Part shown: piece by piece, positions 32,061 to 43,525 of the stretch | How positions within the stretch are numbered: position 1 is the first letter of the stretch | Layout: the number at the start of each line of letters is the position of its first letter | Source: Okapia johnstoni | Lineage: Eukaryota; Chordata; Mammalia; Artiodactyla; Giraffidae | Length of the DNA stretch: 64,000 nt | Assembly (NCBI GenBank): GCA_024291935.2 | Contig: CM044309.1 | Coordinates: 98,977,628-99,041,627 of the forward strand | Direction: 5' to 3' | The notes under the pieces: generated by a model | Database searches by the model: none | Told to the model about the DNA's origin: nothing | Seen by the model: only the letters and a program-made list of their open reading frames with translations | Translations under genes and position numbers: made by a program

Positions 32061-32251
32061 GGAAAAAGTAGAATTCACATGCCTGCCCTCAGATTTAGTC
32101 AACAATACCTCCTCGTTTATATCCAAGAGCATCACAGGTATGATTTGTCATTGTTCTCCCTCTAAGAAGAAGCCAGGTTACACTGGGTTTAGGTGTGAAT
32201 TGGAACTTGGTGGTCACAATTCTGAAATAAATGGAAACTCTGTATGTGGGT

Positions 32252-33440
32252 CAAGAAGCAACAGTTAGAACTTTACATGGAACAACTGACTGGTTCAAAA
32301 TTGGGAAAGGAGTATGACAAACCTGTATATTGTCACCCTGCTTATTGAACTTATATGTAGAGTGCATCATGTGAAATGCCAGGCTGGATGAAGCCCAAGC
32401 TGGAATCATGATTGCCAGAGGAAATATCAACTTCATATATGCAGATGACACCACCCTTATGGCAGAAGGCAAAAAGGAATTAAAGAGCCTCTTGATGAGG
32501 GTGAAAGAGGAGAGTGAATAAGCTGGCTTAAAACTCAGCATCCGGAAAACTAAGATCATGGCATCAGGTCCCATCACTTCCTGGCAAATAGATGAGGGGA
32601 AGTGGAAGCAGGGACAGATTTTATTTTCTTGGGCTGCAAAATCACTATGGATGGTGACTGCAACCATGAAATTAAAAGACATGTGCTCATTAGGAGGAAA
32701 ACTATGACAAGCCTGAAAGTGAAAGTGAAGTCGCTCAGTCATGTCCGACTCTTTGCAACCCCATGGACTGTAGCCTACCACGCTCCTCCGTCCATGGGAT
32801 TTTCCAGGCAATAGTACTGGAGTGGGTTGCCATTTCCTTCTCCAGGGGATCTTCCTGACCCAGGGATCGAACCCAGGTCTCCCACATTGTAGGCAGATGC
32901 TTTACCACCTGAGCACCAGCCTAGACAGCGTATTAAAAAGCAGATACATCAGTTTGCTGACAAAGGTCCCTCTAGGCAAAGCTGTGGTTTTTCCAGTAGT
33001 CATGTATGGATGTGAGAGTTGGACCTAAAGAAGGATGGGCACTGAAGAATTAATGCTTTTGAACTATGGTGCTGGAGAAGACTCTTAAGAATTCCTTGGA
33101 CAACAAGGAGATCAAACCAGTCAAGGATGAAACCAGTCAATCCTAAAGGAAATCAGCCCAGAATATTCATTGGAAGGATTGATGCTGAAAGTGAAACTCT
33201 AATACTCTGGCCATCTGATGGGAAAGCGGACTCATTAGAAAAGACCTTGATGCCTGGAAAACTGAAGGCAAAAGGAGAAGAGGGTGGCAAAGGATGAGAT
33301 GATTAGATAGCATTTCCAATGAAATGGACATGAGTTTGAGCAAACTCCAGGACATAATGGAAGACAGAGGAGCCTGGTGTACTACAGTCCGTGGGGTCCC
33401 ATGGTGTCACAAAAGTAGAACACAGCTTAGCTACTGAACA
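32252..33440 (+). mobile_element. BovB LINE, interrupted, decayed
   Basis: Starts in the reverse transcriptase fingers region (gtcaagaagcaacagttaga), passes the palm (atgcagatgacaccaccctt, encoding YADDTTL near 32440) and reaches the 3' end near 33440 (agaacacagcttagctactg). A Bov-tA splits it at about 32715-32917. Stops, indels and a small local duplication near 33110-33140 destroy the frame. An antisense frame at 32251-32811 is not a gene. Confidence 0.9.
32715..32917 (-). mobile_element. Bov-tA SINE nested in BovB
   Basis: gaaagtgaaagtgaagtcgc through atcgaacccaggtctcccac to the inverse head. BovB reads acaagcct before and agcctagacagc after, so the target duplication is short (agcct). 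Confidence 0.9.
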
Positions 33441-33777
33441 ACAAACTACTGTCACATGAACCAGTAAAAATGGCTCATCCTCTTTTCCACTTTCTCCAGT
33501 GTTTTCTTGTATGCAGCGTTCATTTAACAGCTCTTATCATAATTTGTGTTTAAAGAGGCACCAGTAAATTGTAAATAAATATGTACATGTAGTTCAAAGT
33601 TGTTTGAAGAAAACTACTCGAAACTTACTAGGAAGTAAATCTCTGACAAATCAGTGTCCCCTTTTCCCATATTTCTCCTGTCTTCTTCCTTGTCCCTCTC
33701 TTATCACTGGAAGTCCCAATTCTATATATTTGCAATGCTCAGCTCTTCCTTGAAAGACAATTTCTATCTCCTTTATA

Positions 33778-33912
33778 TTAGCTCAGTTGGTAAAAAAATC
33801 CACCTGCAACGCAGGAGACCTCGGTTCAATTCCTGGGCCGGGAAGATCTGCTGGAGAAGAGAAAGGCTACCCATTCCAGTATAGTGGTCTGGAGAATTCC
33901 ATGGACTGTATA
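33778..33912 (+). mobile_element. Bov-tA SINE, 3' truncated
   Basis: The head (ttagctcagttggtaaaaaa) and body are present up to ccatggactgtatag, then the element breaks off. Confidence 0.83.
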
Positions 33913-33949
33913 GAAGATCCACTGGAGAAGGCTGCCTACTCCTGTATTC
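33913..33949 (+). mobile_element. Bov-tA body shard
   Basis: agatccactggagaaggctg and tactcctgtattcttgg are an isolated piece of a SINE body between two larger copies, probably left by recombination or nested truncation. Confidence 0.65.
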
Positions 33950-33950
33950 T

Positions 33951-34142
33951 TGGGTTTCCCTTGTGGCTCAGTTGGTAAAGAATGTGCCTGCAATGCGGGA
34001 GACCTGGGTTTGATCCCTGGGTTGGGAAGATCCCCTGGAGAAGGGAAAGGCTACCCACTCCAGTGTACTGGCCTGGAGAATTCCATGGACTGTATAGTCC
34101 GTGGGGTTGCAAATAGTTGGATATAACTGAGCAACTTTCACT
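33951..34142 (+). mobile_element. Bov-tA SINE
   Basis: tttcccttgtggctcagttg to atataactgagcaactttca; full head, body and 3' end. Confidence 0.9.
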
Positions 34143-34564
34143 TATAACTATCACTCTAATATAATGGCATGTATTTTTACTGTAATTATTCTTTACAAGC
34201 AAGTACAACGTTGTTGCTTCTGTATTGACACATGCCAGAAACCTGGGGATTGGTTTCATCTTCTTTATTTCATCTTCTTGCAAGTCATCCTGAGGCCACC
34301 TTGGGCTGTTACCTCTGTCACTTCCTTAATCCATGACCTTTCATGGCCTTCCACTCCTCACTTGACCCATTGTAAAGCCTCCAAATTGGTCTTCTTGCCT
34401 CTAGTCCTGCACCTCTGCAGTTTTTCTCTCCACCATTAACTGACTGTTTTCTTTAAAGCATAAATCTTACCGTAGAACCAACTTGGTAAATCTTTTTTTC
34501 CTTTGTTGGCTTAGTGAAATTCCAAGTCTAGGGCATGACTGCCTGTGCTCTCCAGAGAAGGTAG
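34143..34564. other. unassigned, possibly an ancient repeat
   Basis: 34275-34470 (gtaaagcctccaaattggtc; ctttaaagcataaatcttac) looks like a diverged mammalian-wide repeat, but I cannot assign the family. Confidence 0.35.
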
Positions 34565-34775
34565 GTTTGTGCAGGGGCCAGAGTTTGGGTTTCAGAATTG
34601 CTAACTCCTTGGCTTGCAGCCCTTACCAGCCGTGTGTCTCTTATACTGATCCAACTTCTTTAGCTTTGGTTTCTCTCTGTAAAATTAGGATTATGTGCAG
34701 CATTAAATACACTGATGAATTTACAGTGACTAGCAGAGGGCTTCCCACATAGAAATCTCTTGACAAATGGTTATC
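34565..34775 (+). mobile_element. MIR SINE
   Basis: gggtttcagaattgctaact, cttaccagccgtgtgtctct and tttctctctgtaaaattagg follow sense MIR order. Confidence 0.62.
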
Positions 34776-34777
34776 AC

Positions 34778-34944
34778 TATTTTTTTAATGTTTAATTGTC
34801 TGCATCAGATCTTAGTTGCAGCATGCATGGTCTTTAGTGGTGGCATGCAAACTCTTAGTTGCAGCATGCGGGACTAGTTCCCTGACCAGGCCCCCTCCTT
34901 TTGAGAGTGAGGAATCTTAGCCACTGGACCACCAGAGAAGCCCT
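34778..34944 (-). mobile_element. CHR-1-type SINE
   Basis: gatcttagttgcagcatgca, ctagttccctgaccaggccc and ggaccaccagagaagcccta, the inverse head at the right end. Confidence 0.8.
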
Positions 34945-35307
34945 ATCACTCTTCCTAATGTTGTAACCTACCCTCATTGTCAACTTCTCACTGTCCAACT
35001 CCACCCACCAGAGATTTCCTGATGGACTAACACACTTGGAGACCTCTTCACCTTAAAACATATAAAACTTCTGCCTTGAGGATTCTCCATCACTGCTCAC
35101 TTTATTATTAACAATTATAATAACATTAACAATGCAAAGCTCATATGAAGCGGTGCCCACAATCTTGGGCATGCAAGAAATAAGACATTTTAGTATAACT
35201 AGAATTAATTTTCTTTTGTGACCTCCATTTTTCTAAGGAGTGAAAACTTACTGTCAATCAGTGCCTGAATCCACCTCCCTTTTACCTTCTCCTCGGGGCT
35301 GTGTTGG
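34945..35307. other. unique sequence
   Basis: Nothing recognised. Confidence 0.4.
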
Positions 35308-35524
35308 GGCTTCCCAGGTGGCTCAGTGGTAAAGAATATGTCTGCCAATGCAGGAGACTGAGGAGACATGGGTTTGATCTCTGGATCGGGAAGATCACCT
35401 GGAGAAGGAAGTGGCAACCCGCTCCAGTATTCTTGCCTGGAAAAATCCCATGGACAGAGGAGCATGGCGGGCTACAGTCCATAGGGTTACAAAGAGTCAG
35501 ACATGACTGAGCACGTGCGCACAC
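35308..35524 (+). mobile_element. Bov-tA SINE
   Basis: ggggcttcccaggtggctca through the body to gagtcagacatgactgagca. A 7-bp gggctgt occurs on both flanks. Confidence 0.92.
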
Positions 35525-35892
35525 AGGGCTGTTCAGTTCTGAGACACTCACATTGCACCAAAGTGCTGGGAAGGGGCAGTTGTTCAGTGATCTTTATCAG
35601 CTTGTGCTTGAATCCCCGGTAGTTGTACTGTCTTCATCTAGCCCTTGGTCATCTATCAGGCAGTCTTGGGAATTCCGTGCTATTTCAATGCCCTTCTTAG
35701 TCACTGGAGTATTTAGTCTGCTACTTCTGCCTCACTCTGAAACTGTGAGGCAGTCTTGTATTTCTGCCTAGATGCCCCAGCTAGTGATTTCTCCTCTGGG
35801 ATACTATCATGTCTGCATGAAGATGCACCAAGTCTTCTTCAAAGCCTCTACCCACCCTCTCCTGCCAGGACTTAACCATACAAATATTCTAT
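35525..35892. other. unique sequence
   Basis: Nothing recognised. Confidence 0.4.
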
Positions 35893-35998
35893 TCTATTTT
35901 TTTAATTTATTTGTAATTGGAAGAAAATTGCTTTATAATGTTGTGTTGATTCCTGCCATACAACAACATGAATCAGCCTTAAGTATACATGTTTTACT
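35893..35998 (-). mobile_element. ruminant L1 3' tip
   Basis: gaagaaaattgctttataat and catgaatcagccttaagtat match the inverse ruminant L1 3'UTR seen again at 40882 and 41069. Confidence 0.75.
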
Positions 35999-35999
35999 G

Positions 36000-37654
36000 C
36001 AAATGTCTTACTTTCACTGGCCTAAATGCCTTAAGAAGAAAGAAAAAAAAATTTTTTTTTCTGACATCAGTGGCAATCCCTAAAATATAGCGTGATGACT
36101 GAATGAACCGATAAATGAATAAATATCTTTTCTCCCCTGATCAGGATCAAATTCTTTAAAGAACCGTCCTTTCACAGATATATAAGCTAATTTATGATAT
36201 CATCCTTCTTTTCCTGATAAAATATGTGTTGTTTAATCATGACATTTCATAAGTAGTACCCTAGCATTTGTCAAATTGTAACAGTCTTGATTTGATAGTG
36301 TGAATTTTAGTCATAGCAAGATAAAAGGAAAAAAAGGAGTTTGTGGAAGTGTGATAAAATATATACTGTATCTGTTTGGAGGCAGACATGTCTGTGAAGT
36401 TTCCTAGCTTGTCAACTAGAATTTGCTTGAGTTGAACACAAAAGTTAGCATAAATTTAGCAGGAAATCCCTACACATGACCATGTGTACAACCTAACATA
36501 TTTTTTGGCCAGAATAAACTTTTCATGTTTTGAACAAAGCAAATGTATATTGATAATTGGAGCCAGCTATTACTTAGCTGTCACAGGCAGAGGGACAAGC
36601 ACAGCTGTGCAGTCAGTGCACTGCACAAAGACCCTTGATCCATAGTGGGGCAGAGATGGCTTTTCTTGCCAAACTTAAACCTTGACATGGGACTATGTGT
36701 ACCTGAAGAGGGTACTTTTTAAATTCAAATAAAGGTGTAATTAATAGACCCAGAAGGAGTTGACCCAAAGGAAGCACCTTTTTCAATTTACTGAAAGGTC
36801 TCTCTGGGTCAACAGCAGCCTTGACCTCAAGCTCACTTTAAATTCAATATATTCAAATAAGCTTTCCATCCTATGCCTCTCTCTTTTTAATTATACAGTC
36901 ATCATCCCCAGCTTGTTTGTTCAAGAGTAGGGTATTAGTTTTGACTCTACCAGCCCCTTTAGCTCCTCAGTCAATCACCAGTTTTGGTGTTCTTTGTGAA
37001 TTGAGGTGAAATTTAAATAAGTAAATAAATAGTGTACCAGGGAATATAGTATAAAAAGTTGAGAAAAAGTTAAAAAAACAAAAAACACAATGTGAAATGA
37101 AGACCAGGTTCTCAAAAAGCAAAGCATTTGGTTTGGGAGATAATATATAAAGATATGGAATGATAAGCACAAAAATAAGCATCACGATGCCCGTGTCCCT
37201 GACTCTAGCCCTCTCCTTGTCCTGCCATCCTACTTAGTAACCTCCAGCCCCCTTCCCCTGTTGCCACCACTATAGTAATTGATGGTTTCTAAATCTTGTG
37301 CAAAAAGTCAATATGGACATTTTTAGAAAAGCTTATTTTCAATACCGAAAAACATACAAGCTGAGTGCAAGCAAAGTGTGTAGTATGCAAAGGAATTTTA
37401 AGGACAAGTCCTTCCAAATATCTTGTTCACATACTTCCAGAAATAATTTTTAAAAGGTATACAGCCTTCTCATATTTTTAAGTTGACATCTGAAACTTTT
37501 CTATATATCTTCAAGTAGTTGCAAAGGATGTAATCTCTAGCAAATTGTATATATTTACTTATTTAAGAAAAAAAAAAAGCTTATCTAGCTTATTTAAATA
37601 TATCCAATGGGAAATTACCATAGCAATTTCATACCCTCCAATATCCATTTAAAA
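36000..37654. other. unique sequence with a possible structured patch
   Basis: No gene and no interspersed repeat recognised. Contains the inverted repeat at 36759-36813. Confidence 0.45.
36759..36813. repeat. nested inverted repeat (hairpin candidate)
   Basis: The outer arms gttgaccc (36759-36766) and gggtcaac (36806-36813) are perfect. Inside them an acctttt / gaaaggt pair is nearly complementary, giving an imperfect stem of about 55 nt. Confidence 0.75.
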
Positions 37655-37728
37655 AATACATGACCCAGAAACTAACACAACATTGTAAAGCAACCATCCT
37701 CCAATTTAAAAAGAAACTTAAAAAAAGT
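37655..37728 (+). mobile_element. L1 3' terminus
   Basis: cagaaactaacacaacattg and aagcaaccatcctccaattt then an A-rich tail; the last 70 bp of a ruminant L1. Confidence 0.7.
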
Positions 37729-37729
37729 A

Positions 37730-38660
37730 ACATGACCAAACTTTGTTTACACCATTCTTTTTGTCCTTAACTTCATATTTCCATTCCATTTCACTGCAGA
37801 AATTTAACTTTATGTAATATATTTTTATGCATGAAGTTTTGTATTGGTAACCCATCCATATATTTCTGTTTTCTAGGACATTTAAGATTCTAAATATTTT
37901 AATTAAATTAATATTTTATAATTGATGTATAATTTGTCAAACCAACATAAATGCATCTGACATTTTAGGAGATGAAACTTTTTAATAATTATCTTAGTAT
38001 CTCTGAACACTTATTAATTATTGATAGAAAAAGACAGTTCTATATCAATTCTATTCTTTTTACTTATTTGCAGAAGTTAGCATTCAGTAGCCTTGTTGAA
38101 TTAAATAAGTAGTTGAGAATAGAAATCCTTCTTTTTTCCTGTAGTAACATCACTCAATTATTTAAACTGCCTCCAAATGTTATGTAAAAAAATCACACCC
38201 TATCAAAATCAAAATTAATAATCAAGTGTCCACCTGGGTAGGTTCTTTACATTTTAGTGAAAGAAATACATTGGAAGCTGCTTGTCTTGTAAAGGATTTC
38301 TTACCAGGCCCTTCATTAGTGGCGCTCACTTTCTTAACATCAACAACAATATTTCAGACTGTCTCCTTGTTTGACATTCAGGACGTTTATTCACCCCAGA
38401 GCAGTGCACCAGAATGAGATCCTGGATTGGGAAGAGGAAACCTGTTCTTTTTTAAAGTAGGAGGAGGGTCATGGTGAGAATCTTCATGACACCTCAACCA
38501 CAGATACATTTTCAAAAAAGTAAAAATGGAAGTTGAGGATTTCGAAACTAATTTCCATAGAACCATGCCCTTGAAAGGTCTCCATGGAACCTCAAGGATA
38601 CAAGTACCCCATTTTGAAGACTGCTACCCCTGCCTATGCCTTTCCCATCAGATTAGGTGG
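37730..38660. other. unique AT-rich sequence
   Basis: Nothing recognised. Confidence 0.4.
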
Positions 38661-38663
38661 CCT

Positions 38664-38868
38664 AAAGTGAAAGTGTTAGTCTCTCAGTCCTGTCTGACTC
38701 TCTGCTATCCTATGATCGTAGCCCACCAGGCTCCTCTGTCCATGGAATTCTCCAGGCAAGCATACTGGAGTGGGTTGCCATACCCTCCTCCAGGGGATCT
38801 TCCCAATCCAGAGATTGAATCTGGGTCTCCTACATCACAGGCAGATTGTTTACCATCTGAGCCACAAC
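38664..38868 (-). mobile_element. Bov-tA SINE
   Basis: agtgaaagtgttagtctctc through tccaggcaagcatactggag to tttaccatctgagccacaac. Moderately diverged. Confidence 0.88.
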
Positions 38869-39039
38869 AATTCTTCTAAAAATAAGATATCACCAACCAC
38901 TTTATCACTCAATAACTCCCAATACTCCTCTAGTGCTTAACATATAAACACATAGACCCATAAATCAATCTAAATGTGAACCTTGACCCTTCCCCTTGAC
39001 CTCCTTCTTGGGAATCTAAAATAAGCACCCTCTGCTCTA

Positions 39040-39250
39040 GTCACCTAGATCTCCTCCCCACTGTACACACAGTGTTTCTCACTTTCAGATCAGGTCTTTG
39101 TTCCTGTGACTTCCTTAGCTTGGACCGGCTCATCGTCTGTCTTCCTTCCTATCTTGTTGTCATCATCTCAAATCCCTTCCTCCAGGAAATTTCCCCTTCC
39201 CACTGCAGACTCAACTGATCATTTAGTGCTGGTGAACTTATATACAGAAC
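39040..39250 (+). mobile_element. L2 LINE fragment (weak)
   Basis: caggtctttgttcctgtgac and caaatcccttcctccaggaa resemble sense L2 sequence upstream of its 3' end. Confidence 0.4.
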
Positions 39251-40510
39251 ATGGCTATAAATATTGGGACTACTTCTTTTGAGAAGAGGGAAATTAACAC
39301 AAAAGAGTTGTATTGTCTAAATAGATGATCCATCGCTTGTTACTCTTTCATAGTTATTAATTTTGCATTTCCAGTCAGATGGTGGTAGGACAGTGTTACA
39401 GAACAGTGTTATGTATCTCTCATACTAACAAACTAGGAGCCCAGAAAAGGGAAGCAAAAAAGGGTTTGATTTGACCCAGACACAACCACGGAGAATATAA
39501 AATAGCCTTTCCTTGGGAATCTTCTTGGGTTTTTTATATGTCTTTCCAAAAGTCCTTTGGGCATCAAATAGAACTGTAGCAGGTGAACTAGCGAAGTACT
39601 TTTCACCACAAGTTTTAGTGAATGGGGACAAAAATGGTTTTAACAGTTAAGTCATCATGTAGCTGTTGATCCCCAACTGGACAGTAGACACACCTACGTA
39701 TCAGTGAGTTGCAATTGTAGGATTCTACCAGAATAAAGTCTCCTAAGTAAATGGGTTTGTGGGCTGCAAAATGTGTTTTTCTCTTACAGAACTGGAGTTT
39801 ACTCATTAAAACAACACCTTGGGTCACTAGTCTTGGTTTAAAATAAAAACGCTTTCTTATTTCCTGCATGCTGTTACCAAACAGACTAGAAAATGACCAA
39901 ACAGAGATTGAATTTAAACACATTGAATTGAAACCTAACTGAAACCTCTATACTAACATTATTAACTTTGAGTTTGTTTTATTTACCACCGCCAAGTAAC
40001 GTCCTCATCCAAAATGAATTGCCTAAGAAAAGGCCGTGTGGAGTTTCTTTGTGGTGCCTAAGTTAAGGCCCTCATCTCTCATGGGTCCCCCACTCTAGAA
40101 GCTTGCAACCATTTATTGATCATTTGAATTCTAACTACAGGTTTTATAAGTATTTTTATATGTACTACTAATTTGATGATGACTTGTTCTATACTACTTT
40201 GAGATTTAAACATCTCAATTATATATTTTTATCTCCAAGGAAATTACACAGATTTTATTAAAAAAATTTTTTTTTCACTGAGTTTATCCTTGAGATAACC
40301 ACATACTCTGTGGTAAATCAGTATTTCCCAAGGAATCCCAGGTAAGATACAGCATGGTACTAAGTATTCTAACAAGATACCTTTCTTACATAAATTAGGA
40401 TTTCTTTAAAAGAGGGCTGTTTGAAATCATTTCAGCATTTTGGGGACTAGATGTGTGAACTTCTCATAAAGGATGAAACCAGGGATGTGTTAGTAGAAAA
40501 ATGTAGATCC
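39251..40510. other. unique sequence
   Basis: No gene or repeat recognised. Minus-strand frames at 39425-39631 and 39615-39923 carry no domain. Confidence 0.4.
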
Positions 40511-40511
40511 T

Positions 40512-40713
40512 GAAAGTGTTAGTCACTCAGTCATGCCCAGTTGTTTGCCACCCCATGGACTGTAGTTCATCAGACTCCTCAGTCCATAGGATTCTCCAGG
40601 CAAGAATACTGGAGTGGGTTGTCATTTCCTCCTCCAGGGGATCTTCCTGACCCACAAATTGGACCTCCTGCATTGCAGGCAAATTCTTTACTCTCTGAGC
40701 CCCCAGGGAAGCC
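40512..40713 (-). mobile_element. Bov-tA SINE
   Basis: ctgaaagtgttagtcactca to ctgagcccccagggaagccc. An internal deletion removes part of the B-box region (cccacaaattggacctcctg). Confidence 0.9.
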
Positions 40714-40881
40714 CATCAAAAAGAGGGAAAGGGCGAAAAGTGATTGAGATCCTGGAGCACAATCTCAGATTTAGTCCTGATGGGTCAGTTTTGAAGTGGA
40801 AAATAGAAAATTAACTCAGAAAGATAAGATATGTGCCTCCCGTGTGTTCCTCTGCATCTGTCTAAGTACTTCCTTTATTTG

Positions 40882-41066
40882 TTTCCTAAATTATTTATTT
40901 ATTTTAATTGGAGGGTAATTGCTTTACAGTGTGCTGGTTTCTGCTACACAACATGAATCAGCCATAAGCATACATAACTCCCCTCCCTTCTGAGCCTCCT
41001 TCCCACCTCTCACCGCCCTCCTCTAGGCCATCATGCAGCACCGAACTGAGCTCCCTGTGTTGTGTC
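40882..41066 (-). mobile_element. ruminant L1 3' end
   Basis: ttggagggtaattgctttac and catgaatcagccataagcat through tgagctccctgtgttg, where it breaks at the next L1. Confidence 0.82.
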
Positions 41067-41068
41067 TC

Positions 41069-41400
41069 TTTCTTTGTTTTTTTTTTTTAATTGAAGAATT
41101 ATTGCTTTACAATATTGTGTTGGTTTCTGCCATACATCAACATGAATCAGCCATTGGAAAGCATGTTTCCCCTGCCTCCTGCCTTCCACCTCCCACCCCA
41201 TCCCACCCCTCTAGGTCATCACAGAGCACTGAGTTGAGCTCCTGTGTCATACAGCAAATTGCCACTGTCTATTTTATATATGGTAGTGTACACGTTTCCA
41301 CGTTGCTCTCTCCATTCGTCCCGCCCCCTCCTTCCTTCCCCTCACCCCCTCTCACCACGTCCATAAATCTGTCCTCCATGTCTGCCTCTAACTACTTCTT
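41069..41400 (-). mobile_element. ruminant L1 3' end, second copy
   Basis: A fresh T-run then attattgctttacaatattg, repeating the same 3'UTR further to atctgtcctccatgtctgcc. Same orientation as its neighbour. Confidence 0.85.
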
Positions 41401-41404
41401 TTAA

Positions 41405-41525
41405 TTCTGTGATTACTTACCCATTTTCTTTCCTCCTCTGTAAGCTCTCAAGTGCCGGGATCTTTTTTTATCCTCTGTGCCTAAGCCTAGGGACTTCTCT
41501 GCAGCAGACACTCAAAAGATAATTG
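41405..41525 (+). mobile_element. L2 LINE 3' end
   Basis: tgtaagctctcaagtgccgg, atcctctgtgcctaagccta and agcagacactcaaaagataa give the sense L2 terminus. Confidence 0.6.
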
Positions 41526-41866
41526 CAAAGGTGGTAACCTTTGAAAGAAAAACAACAGTGGAAGTTTCTGACCGCTGAGTAGGGCAGGGAGTCTGAATTT
41601 TTCCGAACAACACACGGCCACAGCCTGTACAGAAGTGAATTGTAACCCATGCAGGGAAGACAGAATGGAATTTACTAAAAGTACCATGTGGTCAGGTCAA
41701 GTAGAATGGTAATTAAGAGGTAATTATGCATGCTTTACTAGTTCCTAATGAGTTGGATTGAGGGGTTATAATGAAAACCTATGTAGGCATTCAAGGCCAG
41801 TTTCAGCAGTATGTGACCAGTGTGATTGCACAAGTCTCAGCATTTAAAGGAGCCCATGCTTTGTTT
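41526..41866. other. unique sequence
   Basis: Nothing recognised. Confidence 0.4.
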
Positions 41867-42092
41867 AGAGTTTCCCTGGTTCAGTGGTAAAGAATCCACC
41901 TGCCAATGCAGGAGACACAGAAGATGTGGTTCAATCCCTGGGTCAGGAGGATCCTCTGGAGAAGGAAATGGCTACCCACTCCAGTATTCTTGCCTGGAAA
42001 ATCCCATGAACAGAGAAGCCTGGTGAGCTACAGTCCATGAGGTCTCAAAAGAAATGGACATGACTTAGCGACTCAACAATAACAGCAACAAC
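41867..42092 (+). mobile_element. Bov-tA SINE
   Basis: gagtttccctggttcagtgg through the body to a caataacagcaacaacg tail. Confidence 0.9.
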
Positions 42093-42462
42093 GTTTGATT
42101 TAAGGTTCTGTTGTCACCATCTTGGAATGAATTTTTAATAATTCTCATTAAAGGGGCCCCATATTTTCATTTTTCACTGGCCTTACAGATTAGGTATCCA
42201 GTGCTGTGTACATTATTTCCAAAATTATTTACAAGTTAACTCACTGGTGAATCTGTATACAGAGATTACTGGTGATGCAATGTAATTATTTCCAAGTGAT
42301 GCATTAGTTTCTAAAGTGAGTTGTTCTTCCTCTCCTTTCTCTTCTCTGTACTTGTCTCAACCTAGGTCTCTCTGATATCAGAGCCTGAGACAAAAGCTTA
42401 AGTGCATGTGTTTTATTTGAGGGTCTGGAGAATAAAGCTGGGAAGGACAGTAGATTGATATG
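42093..42462. other. unassigned sequence
   Basis: 42375-42450 (gagacaaaagcttaagtgca; aataaagctgggaaggacag) may be a diverged old repeat of unknown family. Confidence 0.35.
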
Positions 42463-42690
42463 TCATGCCATGCTCAGTCACTTCGGTGACTTCAGTGTCT
42501 GACTCTGTGACCCTATGGACTGTAGCCCGCCAGGCCCCTCTGTCCATGGGATTCTCCAAGCAAGAATACTGGAGTGGATTGCCACAACCTCCTCCAGGGG
42601 ATCTTCCCAACCCAGGGATCGAAGCCACGTTTCTTAGGTCTCCTGCATTGGCAGGCAGGTTCTTTACCACTAGTGCCACTTGGGAAGCCC
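42463..42690 (-). mobile_element. Bov-tA SINE
   Basis: atgctcagtcacttcggtga to accactagtgccacttggga; full inverse copy. Confidence 0.92.
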
Positions 42691-43292
42691 ATAGACCCAA
42701 ATATGGATGTGTAATCAAGTTCCCTACAGCACAAATGCAAAATGCTCATCCCATGGACCTCCTGAAGAGCCCCACAGACCATCTCCCCAAGGAAGAGAAG
42801 CACAACCTATATCCATTGGCTCCCATCCTCCCTGGTGAAGGATAGCCCTTGAGAAGTGCCCAATTCCCCCAAATTCTGTCCTTTCTGACTTGCATTTATA
42901 TTATCTCTTGAGGTGTCTGTTTGAATCACTTAAAAGGAATGCTTCTATAAAGCAAAAGTTATGGCTTACTCAACATGTACCTCCAGTGTCAGATGTAGTT
43001 TGTAACCTATAGACATAAACAAAGGGAGTGTCAAAATACAGTTCAGCTTATTCAGATTAGTCTGAGACCCTGCATGCTTAGACAAAATGGCAAGTGACAA
43101 GAGTTGCCATGTCCCAGGGCACAGTGCCAGGCCTCTTGGGCAAACCATGCTTGGGGCATTTGACCATGGCCCTCATGGATGCCCCACTCTCCACCATTTC
43201 CACGACTTCTAGCAGCTGCCAGAAGGACAGCCATTCTTTGGAGTGAGTTGTGGGGCAATGGGGAGGTGCTTTGCCTTCACCTCCAGAGAAAA
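42691..43292. other. unique sequence
   Basis: Slightly GC-richer than its surroundings. No repeat or domain recognised; overlapping frames on the minus strand partly read into the adjacent SINE. Confidence 0.4.
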
Positions 43293-43525
43293 AGGGGCTT
43301 CCCAGGTGGTGCCAGTGGTATAAAGAGCCTGCCTGCCAATTCTTAAGGGGACTTAAGAAACGCAGGCTTGATCCCTGGGTCGGGAGGATCCCCTGGAGGA
43401 GGGCATGGCAACCCACTCCAGTATTCTTGCCTGGAGAATCCCATGGACAGAGGAGCCTGGTGGTCTACAGTCCATAGGGTCACAAGGAATTGAACACGAC
43501 TGAAGCGACTTAGCATGTACGCACC
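43293..43525 (+). mobile_element. Bov-tA SINE
   Basis: ggggcttcccaggtggtgcc to gaacacgactgaagcgactt. An internal expansion of the head-to-body region (ttcttaaggggacttaagaa) is unusual. Confidence 0.9.
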
